Shown here: positions 16,910-22,041 of the stretch, piece after piece
Layout: every line of letters starts with the position of its first letter
Numbering within the stretch: position 1 is the first letter of the stretch
Virus record (IMG/VR): IMGVR_UViG_3300030117_000628
Span: 1-22,041 of that record
Source: a virus
Strand: one strand, 5' to 3'
DNA length: 22,041 bases
Notes under the pieces: model-generated
Told to the model about the DNA's origin: nothing
Seen by the model: the letters and a program-made list of their open reading frames with translations, nothing else
Database searches by the model: none
Program-made: the position numbers and the translations under genes

Positions 16910-17407
16910 TCAAGCACCTTCGTAGTATTCGACCCAAATATAGGCTAAGCCCGCCGTTAGTGCGGTGCTAGCAATAGTCAAAAGAACGCTAACTGCGGTT
17001 GTTGTCTTAACAGGAACACCTGCGGTCAATTCTGTGATTGCTGGTGCGGTGAACATAGCGTTGTTTCGTGCGGTTGCACCGAGGAACGCATCAGTATCGC
17101 CTGTGAATCCAAGAGTAAGTGTATCTGAAGCCGTTCCACCTGTTAGTGTGGTGACTGGCTCAAAGTATGCTCTTGTGATAACTGCATTATCAGGGATGGT
17201 TTGTGCGCCACTTGGTCCGACAAGTGTGATTGTGCCAGCATCACCTGTTAGCATATCAAAATCGTAGGTAAATCGCAGGGTCTTTTGTTGGTATGCACCC
17301 AATTCAGCGTTGCCTATTGCATCGTCACGCATTTCTGCGTTGCCCACGGCGTTATCCGCCATGTATTTGTTCTCGATTAGATTTTGTAGTTTTCGGTTCT
17401 GTGCCAT
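16910..17407 (-). CDS. Virion decoration / short fibre-like structural protein
   Basis: 165 residues, ATG behind GGAGAGTGA, immediately downstream of the capsid gene. The N-terminus has a tandem decamer (residues 16-35) of the sort used in trimeric fibre shafts. The rest is a small beta domain: FDMLTGDAGTITLVGPSGAQ, IPDNAVITRAYFEPVTTLTG, DTLTLGFTGDTDAFLGA and a C-terminal LTAGLAYIWVEYYEG. This combination (AVITRA..., then ...TAG...VEYY) recurs in proteins encoded beside capsid genes in many environmental tailed viruses. I infer a head fibre or outer capsid decoration. It is not a protease or scaffold. The family name is not known to me. Confidence 0.6.
   Translation of the reverse strand: MAQNRKLQNLIENKYMADNAVGNAEMRDDAIGNAELGAYQQKTLRFTYDFDMLTGDAGTITLVGPSGAQTIPDNAVITRAYFEPVTTLTGGTASDTLTLGFTGDTDAFLGATARNNAMFTAPAITELTAGVPVKTTTAVSVLLTIASTALTAGLAYIWVEYYEGA
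17303..17362 (-). repeat. Two tandem decapeptide repeats in the fibre-like protein
   Basis: Residues 16-25 (MADNAVGNAE) and 26-35 (MRDDAIGNAE) are consecutive copies that match at seven of ten positions. Repeats of the D-A-V/I-G-x-A-E type are typical of trimeric fibre stems. Confidence 0.7.
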
Positions 17408-17445
17408 GATTTCACTCTCCTATATTTTTACCTCGGAGAACAACC

Positions 17446-18357
17446 TCACGAACGAACACCAGTCAACTTGTAAATTCTGTTGTTTGTGTTAGCCGACGCA
17501 CCATCTTGGTGTTCGTGGACAACAGTACCCCAATACGAAGTTAGAAGCCATGAGTAACCGACACCCTCAATTCGGGTCAACTCGGTTTCCATGTAACCTT
17601 CTCCGTTGTATTGGAAGAACTCTGCGGTTTCTCCACCGGGGATTAGCAAGAGTGCATCGTTACCGATTGCACTTGACGAACCGTAGTCACGGGTGTACTT
17701 GATGCTGATTTTACCGACGCGACCCATGTGGTCTGCGAGGGACTCAACAACGTTTCCGTAAAGTTGTGTGTTCAACATTGCACTTCGCTTGTCAGCAGGT
17801 AGAACAAGAGCAAGGCCCTCGTCACCGCTTACACGGGCGTTTGCAAAGATAGCGTCCATTGCGGTTAGCAAGTCGGACTCTTCGTCAGCAGTTGCGCTAC
17901 CGAATGTTGCGGTTGCGGCACCGGTCTGACCTGCACCTGCGTAAACTGCGGACAACACGTTGTTGTCAATCTTGTCTGCGCGAGCGCGGACAATTGCCAT
18001 CTGTTGGCGGTCCATGTTCTCCCATGTCTCACCGCGTAGACGTACTGAATCAAGGAAGACACATCGACCCTGACCCTTTTGCAAGGATGCTAGATACGAG
18101 GATGTACCAATCTTGGTTGGGTCAACGACTGCGTTGTCGTCGATTGGGTACTCAAAAGTACCGTCAACACCAGTGTACCACTTGAAGGTCATCCAAGGCA
18201 CAGTGCGAACACCGACCAAGTCTGTTGCGATAGCAATAGTGGTTGACTGAAGTTGGATAAAGTCACGGAGCGTCTGCTCAAGGACTGAATCTGCTTTACC
18301 GAATGGCCCTGCGGCCGCTTCTACGTTCATAATTTGCTCTAATGTTTCATTGCTCAT
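17446..18357 (-). CDS. Major capsid protein, HK97 fold
   Basis: 303 residues, ATG behind AGGAGG with a 7-base spacer, the strongest ribosome binding site in the window, as expected for the most abundant product. Residues 1-50 form an acidic helix and arm (LEQTLRDFIQLQ), followed by an E-loop-like region (RTVPWMTFKWYTG, GTFEYPIDD) and the spine-type helices (NMDRQQMAIVRARADKIDNN, ESDLLTAMDAIFANARV). Residues 181-240 (GLALVLPADKRSAMLNTQLY, NDALLLIPG) and the end (SYWGTVVHEH, NRIYKLTGVR) fit the A and P domains. The length is that of the mature form without a delta domain, which agrees with scaffold being supplied by the upstream gene. It lies after the decoration protein and protease, in the standard order. 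Confidence 0.88.
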   Translation of the reverse strand: MSNETLEQIMNVEAAAGPFGKADSVLEQTLRDFIQLQSTTIAIATDLVGVRTVPWMTFKWYTGVDGTFEYPIDDNAVVDPTKIGTSSYLASLQKGQGRCVFLDSVRLRGETWENMDRQQMAIVRARADKIDNNVLSAVYAGAGQTGAATATFGSATADEESDLLTAMDAIFANARVSGDEGLALVLPADKRSAMLNTQLYGNVVESLADHMGRVGKISIKYTRDYGSSSAIGNDALLLIPGGETAEFFQYNGEGYMETELTRIEGVGYSWLLTSYWGTVVHEHQDGASANTNNRIYKLTGVRS

Positions 18358-18372
18358 GTTTATCCCTCCTTA

Positions 18373-18777
18373 TCAGGCTACAACTCCACTTGATGTAGCG
18401 ATTGGAACCAAAGTACCTGCCGTAACTGCGCCGGGGGTTCCGACGAAGATTCCGACTGCCTTTTGGCTACTTGAAGATTTATTGATTTGACCACCGGCGG
18501 TTGCGTAAGCAATATCACCGATAGCCCATGTGACACCGGCTGACTGAATCATCAGAACACCGCCCAATGGGTATGCTGATACAGTTTGTCCGCTTGTTTC
18601 AAGAGCGTTGTCTTCTCCGCGAGAAGATTCATCAGCGCTAACTGCAACACAGACATTACTTGCCGCGTTGTTAGTTGTTTCAAGTGCGCCTGAGTTTACA
18701 AAGAGGCAAAGACCTGCGCCTGAGCAGGTTTCTGTTCCGTTCATATCATAGTTTCTTGGGTCATTAAATTGTGGCAT
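18373..18777 (-). CDS. Capsid decoration / stabilisation protein (DUF2190-like)
   Basis: 134 residues, ATG behind GAGGAAGTGATG. It is beta-rich and Gly-, Ala- and Ser-rich. The central text (GGVLMIQSAGVTWAIGDIAY, then KAVGIFVGTPG, then TAGTLVPIA) follows the DUF2190 pattern in which short strands are separated by small-residue turns and the end carries a G-x-V/L-V-P-I strand. DUF2190 and related proteins trimerise on the capsid surface and stabilise heads after expansion. Its place between protease-scaffold and capsid genes is the usual one. Three Cys residues (18, 24 and 43) are unusual for such a small decoration protein. The family call is from pattern and context. Confidence 0.7.
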   Translation of the reverse strand: MPQFNDPRNYDMNGTETCSGAGLCLFVNSGALETTNNAASNVCVAVSADESSRGEDNALETSGQTVSAYPLGGVLMIQSAGVTWAIGDIAYATAGGQINKSSSSQKAVGIFVGTPGAVTAGTLVPIATSSGVVA

Positions 18778-18790
18778 TTACATCACTTCC

Positions 18791-19282
18791 TCATAGGTTT
18801 TCCTTTACTTCGTCGTAGGTTCCTGCTCGCATTCCCTCGTTGACCTCAAGGCCGGAAAGGGTTCGGTTCCAAGCAGATGCCCAAGCATTGTAAGCGCGAG
18901 CGTAAAGTGACTCATCGCTTTCAATTAGGGTTCCGTTCAAGTAGTTTGCGACAACAGCCTTTGGCTCTTCGCTTGCTACTGCGGTTTCTGTTGGCTCAGA
19001 GGTCGCTGGTACTGCGGCCTCAAAAGTTGGTCGTGAGGATTCCCAAGATGCAATCATGGTGTTTAGAGTTTCGCTACTGAATTCTTCGTGTCCCTTTAGG
19101 CCCATTTCTGAAGCCTTTCGGACAAGATTCATGCGGTCTTCTTCTGCGCGAGCATCTTCAGCCGCCTTGAATTCGGCGATTGTTGCTTCTTGCAGAACCA
19201 TTGATGCCTTGAGAGCCTCGATTTCAGCCACAAGGGCCTCGCTCTCATCATTGTTCATTTCAATTTCTGTTTCGTCGGACAT
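18791..19282 (-). CDS. Nested in-frame scaffold protein (internal start)
   Basis: 163 residues from the internal ATG 19282 (MSDETEIEMNNDESEALVAE), identical to the C-terminal end of the protease-scaffold protein. AAGGAGG lies eight bases upstream, a better ribosome binding site than that of the full-length gene. The nested product begins exactly where the protease domain ends and the acidic coiled coil starts. It then contains LKASMVLQEATIAEFKAAED, an Ala/Thr/Pro/Glu-rich linker, and a helical end (ESLYARAYNAWASAWNRTLS) suited to capsid binding. This is the arrangement of lambda C/Nu3, where free scaffold is made in excess over protease-scaffold. Expression is inferred from sequence only. Confidence 0.65.
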   Translation of the reverse strand: MSDETEIEMNNDESEALVAEIEALKASMVLQEATIAEFKAAEDARAEEDRMNLVRKASEMGLKGHEEFSSETLNTMIASWESSRPTFEAAVPATSEPTETAVASEEPKAVVANYLNGTLIESDESLYARAYNAWASAWNRTLSGLEVNEGMRAGTYDEVKENL

Positions 19283-20671
19283 TTCGTTCGCCTCCTTGCG
19301 GCAGTCAGCCTTAGCATCAGTCTGATACTTAAATGTTATTTCATCTTCATCGGACTGAACATTTTCTTCGGTAGCCTCAATTTTCTTTACTTCTTCTATG
19401 TTAGCGCGCGTGTATGCTGGTTTATACACGATTGCCAAGTGGTCAAATGTGAAATCGGAACCGAAAACTACACCGTCTTCGGATTCTGCGTCGGGTACGC
19501 CGTAGCCGCCGATGGACACGCCGAAGTCTCCACGGGTCCATAGGCCGGACTCAAGGGCGTCGAATAATTCAGACCGTACAACGTGCGCGATATATCGAAC
19601 GTTCCAACCACCCTGTACTTCTTCGACCCATGCTTCCTTCACAGTACCAACGACTGCCTCTTCTACGCCACCATTCATATTACGCGCAAAGCCATGCCCT
19701 GTGGGTTTTGGGTGATGTAGTGTCAAATCCGCACCAACCATTTGCTCAACAACGTTTTGTACACCTGCTCTTGAAATAGACCATTTGTTTTTGTTAAAGC
19801 CTTCGTGGAATGCGATACCACTAATTTCAATGATAGTTTTACCAGTGGACGCTTCAACAATGCTTCTTGCATCTTCAACATCTAATTCGATAGTAACCGA
19901 TATAGCACGGCATTTACCGTCTCTAAATTCTTCACCGGGCGCACACGACGGTCTGTTTTCTTCAACGTATGCTTGGAATTCGTGACCTTTGTGTGCTTCC
20001 ATACATTCTGCGCGTGAGTGGCCCATAGCCTCACATCGGCTCATAAATTCGTCATGGGTTTCATTGCCTTTTGGTTGCGGCATTTCCTGACTGTAATAAT
20101 CATCATGGTCTTTTTTGTGCTTTGCTTCCATACAAGCACCGTGTTCGCTACACATTTCCTGACTTATGCAGTTAGCACAAACTTTGTAATCTGCTTCTGC
20201 CTTTTTCTTGATGGGAATACAATTTGGTACTTTACGACCATCCTTCATTTTCATTCCGTATTGTTCGTAGCCCTCAGTACAAGGGTCATCTTTGTCTTTG
20301 GCTTCTGCGTTTTGGTCACAACCGCAATCACCTGCTTCGACCTTCTTGCCGGGACGCCACTGACGACAAGACCAATAACGTGCTTTCCACTTAGGGCCGG
20401 GCGAATCGCAGTTGTGTCGAGAGCGGAAATTTTTTCTGCGTTGTGGGTCATCGCGTTTGATTTCCATGTTGGGGTCGCCGAACCTAACAAGAACTACGTT
20501 ACCTTTTTCATTCTTAGTGTAAACACCGAATTTTTTTGGCCCACCCTTGGTTCTAAAGGGTTTGTTTAACGTGACTTTTTTGCCCTTGTACTCGGCGGCG
20601 CTGACAACGTCTTCTTCGCCCCAATCTTCATAGGCTACCGCTTCTCCGCTACACCCACAACCGCATGACAT
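18791..20671 (-). CDS. Prohead protease-scaffold fusion with N-terminal marine-virus modules
   Basis: About 626 residues from ATG 20671 (MSCGCGCSGE); an in-frame GTG four codons upstream (20683) is possible, but AAGAAGTG serves the ATG better. Numbering below is from the GTG. Residues 45-110 (KFGVYTKNEKGNVVLVRFGD, NMEIKRDDPQRRKNFRSRHN, WKARYWSCRQW) are a module widespread in marine viruses, possibly DUF6321 from memory. Residues 134-160 (PCTEGYEQYGMKMKDGRKVP) are a second one, and residues 168-258 are Cys/His-rich (CANC, CSEHGAC, MSRCEAMGHSRAEC) and may bind zinc. Residues 283-436 fit a prohead maturation protease: TLHHPKPTGHG with His323/324, GVSIGG with Ser390, and FDHLAIVYKPAYTRANI. Residues 470-630 form the scaffold with a coiled coil (EALVAEIEALKAS). 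A strong internal start lies at 19282. Confidence 0.85.
   Translation of the reverse strand: MSCGCGCSGEAVAYEDWGEEDVVSAAEYKGKKVTLNKPFRTKGGPKKFGVYTKNEKGNVVLVRFGDPNMEIKRDDPQRRKNFRSRHNCDSPGPKWKARYWSCRQWRPGKKVEAGDCGCDQNAEAKDKDDPCTEGYEQYGMKMKDGRKVPNCIPIKKKAEADYKVCANCISQEMCSEHGACMEAKHKKDHDDYYSQEMPQPKGNETHDEFMSRCEAMGHSRAECMEAHKGHEFQAYVEENRPSCAPGEEFRDGKCRAISVTIELDVEDARSIVEASTGKTIIEISGIAFHEGFNKNKWSISRAGVQNVVEQMVGADLTLHHPKPTGHGFARNMNGGVEEAVVGTVKEAWVEEVQGGWNVRYIAHVVRSELFDALESGLWTRGDFGVSIGGYGVPDAESEDGVVFGSDFTFDHLAIVYKPAYTRANIEEVKKIEATEENVQSDEDEITFKYQTDAKADCRKEANEMSDETEIEMNNDESEALVAEIEALKASMVLQEATIAEFKAAEDARAEEDRMNLVRKASEMGLKGHEEFSSETLNTMIASWESSRPTFEAAVPATSEPTETAVASEEPKAVVANYLNGTLIESDESLYARAYNAWASAWNRTLSGLEVNEGMRAGTYDEVKENL
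19291..19297 (-). promoter_or_regulatory. Strong internal ribosome binding site for nested scaffold
   Basis: AAGGAGG followed by CGAACGAA and then ATG (19282): an eight-base spacer inside a long reading frame. The codons in that frame (CGC AAG GAG GCG) also encode protein, so chance is possible, but a seven-base match at ideal distance located exactly at a domain border is unlikely to be accidental. Confidence 0.65.
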
Positions 20672-20704
20672 ATCGTATTGCACTTCTTACGCGACTTATC
20701 AACG

Positions 20705-21022
20705 TTACTTTTCTTCCTTGAGGGCTACACGTTTCAAGTCGTCTTCTGTCTTAGAAGTACGGCGCATGGCTTCTACACGCTCTTCTTGTTCCGCGTTCCA
20801 TCGGTCAAAGAATCGGGAGATTGCCATGTAAGACGGACCCGAAAGAATACCGAGGACGGCAATGTAAGACTCAATGTCCTCACGGATAGATGGGTCTATA
20901 AAGGCTTGGTTAATGAGTTGGTAAGATAGGATAAAGAAAATGAAAACCATTGGCAACGACACAAGAGCAACGAAAATATCATTGAGTGTAATTCTCACAT
21001 CCCACACGCCATTATCTTGCAT
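20705..21022 (-). CDS. Two-helix small membrane protein
   Basis: 105 residues, ATG behind AGGTGAT; the ribosome binding site overlaps the stop of the acetyltransferase-like gene. Residues about 14-37 (DIFVALVSLPMVFIFFILSY) and about 50-68 (ESYIAVLGILSGPSYMAISR) are two membrane helices. The remaining C-terminus is charged and helical (RWNAEQEERVEAMRR; DDLKRVALKEEK). A short two-span protein with a charged tail has the outline of a holin, but no endolysin is nearby, and the location just upstream of the head protease is odd for lysis. It may instead be a virion or assembly membrane protein. I do not recognise a family. Confidence 0.75.
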   Translation of the reverse strand: MQDNGVWDVRITLNDIFVALVSLPMVFIFFILSYQLINQAFIDPSIREDIESYIAVLGILSGPSYMAISRFFDRWNAEQEERVEAMRRTSKTEDDLKRVALKEEK

Positions 21023-21026
21023 AATA

Positions 21027-21446
21027 TCACCTGTAAATATACATTGGAAGGGTTGATAAGTTGTTGTAAACTTCTTCTGTCATAATATCGCATACCTGAC
21101 TGTAAGTGTACACCGCCTCACCACCTTGTTTTGTGACCTGTGCTTTTAACATATCGGGATTTGTGTCAGCCAAAGGGTTAGCAAGAGTAATTTTTGGTTT
21201 GTCTTTCAAGTATTGGTTTCTTCTATGCAACAATATTTTGTAGTAACCCTTTCCCCTGTGTTCGGGAAGAATGTAAGTGTTGCCCACAAAATAAAACTCA
21301 CCCATATCTGAATACGAGGTGTAGCCGACTACCTCGGGATAAAACGCGCCGACAAAGTACATAACAGGATTAACGATTGTTGGGTATCCCTTATCTTCGG
21401 GTGTCGTGTCATCGACTAAATTTTCAGTGGTGACAAAAGTTATCAC
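21027..21446 (-). CDS. GNAT-family acetyltransferase-like protein
   Basis: 139 residues from GTG 21446, which overlaps the upstream stop by one base (TAGTG). GNAT enzymes move an acetyl group from acetyl-CoA to an amine. The central strand and loop (FYFVGNTYILPEHRGKGYYK) carry the acetyl-CoA pyrophosphate-binding motif with R64, G65, K66, G67, followed by a helix (YKILLHRRNQYL). Upstream strands (PVMYFVGAFYPEVVGYTS) and downstream LANPLADTNPDML then AVYTYSQVCDIMT complete a GNAT-like outline slightly shorter than the usual 150-170 residues. The substrate cannot be told from sequence. It could modify a virion or host protein, or a small molecule. Being in a structural cluster is unusual but known in some phages. 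Confidence 0.7.
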   Translation of the reverse strand: MITFVTTENLVDDTTPEDKGYPTIVNPVMYFVGAFYPEVVGYTSYSDMGEFYFVGNTYILPEHRGKGYYKILLHRRNQYLKDKPKITLANPLADTNPDMLKAQVTKQGGEAVYTYSQVCDIMTEEVYNNLSTLPMYIYR

Positions 21447-22041
21447 TACTCATCCCTCGCATTTAATTGCACATCAAACCACTTAAATTCCTTAATCATC
21501 TGTCCGTCTTGATTAATGAGGTAAGCATAAATGTCGTATGAACCATTTTCAAAATTACTTAGGAATACGGTTCTACTATCCCAATCTTGGTAGGTTGTAT
21601 TGTAAGTATCAGTAGTGTAGTTGTAAGGTGCTTCCCCGTGACCGCTACCGTTAACGTATGCAAGGAATTGTATTGTTACTTCCTGTTCTTCGTCGCACGA
21701 AATATCTACGTCGTATGTGAATTGGATGCCCGTTGTGTTGTTATCGGTGTAAGTAACGTATGCGTCGTAGTATTCCGGTTCACACTCGGGTTCAGGTTCA
21801 GGGTATGTGCATGAGCCATCATCTTCTTCGGCTTCCTCATCATAGTTTTCGGCTTCAGGGTCGGTGCATCCTTCGACGGGTTCCGGCTCGTCGTTTTGTA
21901 AGATGATAGCGGGGAATGTTTCATCGTCCATCAGTTCGCCTTCGGGATAGTATGCGCGGATTCGCACAACCCATTCACCATCTTCTAAGTCACTCCAATA
22001 CTCTTCAACGTGTCCGGTGTCACCCGCATATTCTTCGGTAT
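21446..22041 (-). CDS. Acidic secreted-type protein with calcium-binding-like repeat (5' end beyond window)
   Basis: The frame has no stop up to the window edge, so the start is outside; a GTG at 21967 is only an internal codon, because the text before it (EYWSDLEDGEWVVRIRAYYP) continues smoothly. The visible part is 198 codons. It carries GCTDPEAENYDEEAEEDDG followed by SC, a thrombospondin-3-like acidic repeat with a Cys at each end, seen in secreted proteins of marine bacteria and of Marine Group II archaea. A Pro-Glu-rich linker (YPEPEPECEPEYY) leads to an immunoglobulin-like beta domain (GIQFTYDVDISC, VTIQFLAYVNGSG, FENGSYDIYAYLIN). A virion surface protein that binds host or calcium, or a host-derived adhesin, is plausible. 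The first residues and any signal peptide are not visible. Confidence 0.7.
   Translation of the reverse strand, partial: TEEYAGDTGHVEEYWSDLEDGEWVVRIRAYYPEGELMDDETFPAIILQNDEPEPVEGCTDPEAENYDEEAEEDDGSCTYPEPEPECEPEYYDAYVTYTDNNTTGIQFTYDVDISCDEEQEVTIQFLAYVNGSGHGEAPYNYTTDTYNTTYQDWDSRTVFLSNFENGSYDIYAYLINQDGQMIKEFKWFDVQLNARDE

Noticed and set aside
17415-17440. Possible hairpin between capsid gene and fibre-like gene (TTCTCC with GGAGAG) covering the ribosome binding site
   Set aside because: Only six pairs including one U-G around a 14-base loop, without a run of T. Too weak to call an attenuator or terminator.
20251-20490. Minus-strand frame of 79 codons inside the protease gene
   Set aside because: It overlaps a region whose main frame carries clear conserved motifs; the alternative text is low in structure and has no start signal.
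21446-21967. GTG at 21967 as the true start of the acidic protein
   Set aside because: The frame continues upstream without a stop to the window edge with protein-like text, and the GTG has no purine-rich site at a suitable distance.

Overview
This window is the virion morphogenesis region of a tailed double-stranded DNA virus with a long, probably non-contractile tail. Every gene I can support lies on the minus strand, so the biological order runs from high to low coordinates. The layout is the classic head-to-tail order of siphoviruses: prohead protease fused to scaffold, head decoration protein, HK97-fold major capsid protein, small head and connector genes, neck protein, tail terminator, tail tube, a pair of tail assembly chaperones joined by a -1 frameshift, tape measure, and a giant tail-tip (baseplate hub) protein. 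No terminase, portal, sheath, integrase, replication or lysis enzyme is visible; the terminase and portal would be expected beyond the high-coordinate end.

Region by region. 22041-20705: a truncated acidic secreted-type protein with a GCTDPEAENYD...DDGSC calcium-binding-type repeat, a GNAT acetyltransferase-like protein, and a two-helix membrane protein. 20671-17446: protease-scaffold (with a strong internal start that should make free scaffold), decoration protein and capsid protein. 17407-15983: a fibre or decoration-like protein, a Lys-tailed small protein, a SAP-like protein and an alpha-helical connector candidate. 15978-13682: a receptor-binding-type protein with a C1q-like head, followed by three very small genes, two of them under 60 codons. 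13671-8933: connector, neck, tail terminator with an added lectin-like domain, tail tube, a 65-residue protein, and the two chaperones. 8915-1: tape measure and hub; the hub gene is open for 1731 codons and runs off the window.

Genes are packed with overlaps of 1 to 17 bases or gaps below about 40 bases, and there is no gene-free stretch longer than 300 bases. I see no tRNA, rRNA, CRISPR array, insertion sequence, attachment site or convincing promoter or terminator. The region looks like one long late transcription unit.

Host. Several modules (WLG...NNW...VPGAADVAIFD, the protease N-terminal modules, AGATSIVLTDGS) are of a kind I associate with marine viruses. Many start codons are preceded by GGTGA or GGTGAT, and the edge protein resembles secreted proteins of marine planktonic archaea (Marine Group II, Poseidoniales). 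A magrovirus-like archaeal virus is therefore my leading guess, but a marine bacteriophage is not excluded; no hallmark replication gene is present to settle it.

The main points of interest are a canonical C_CCT_TTG slippery site joining the two chaperone frames, a lambda C/Nu3-like nested scaffold start, a beta-rich module shared by the connector and the hub, a lectin-like domain fused to the tail terminator, and a C1q-like receptor-binding protein encoded among the connector genes.
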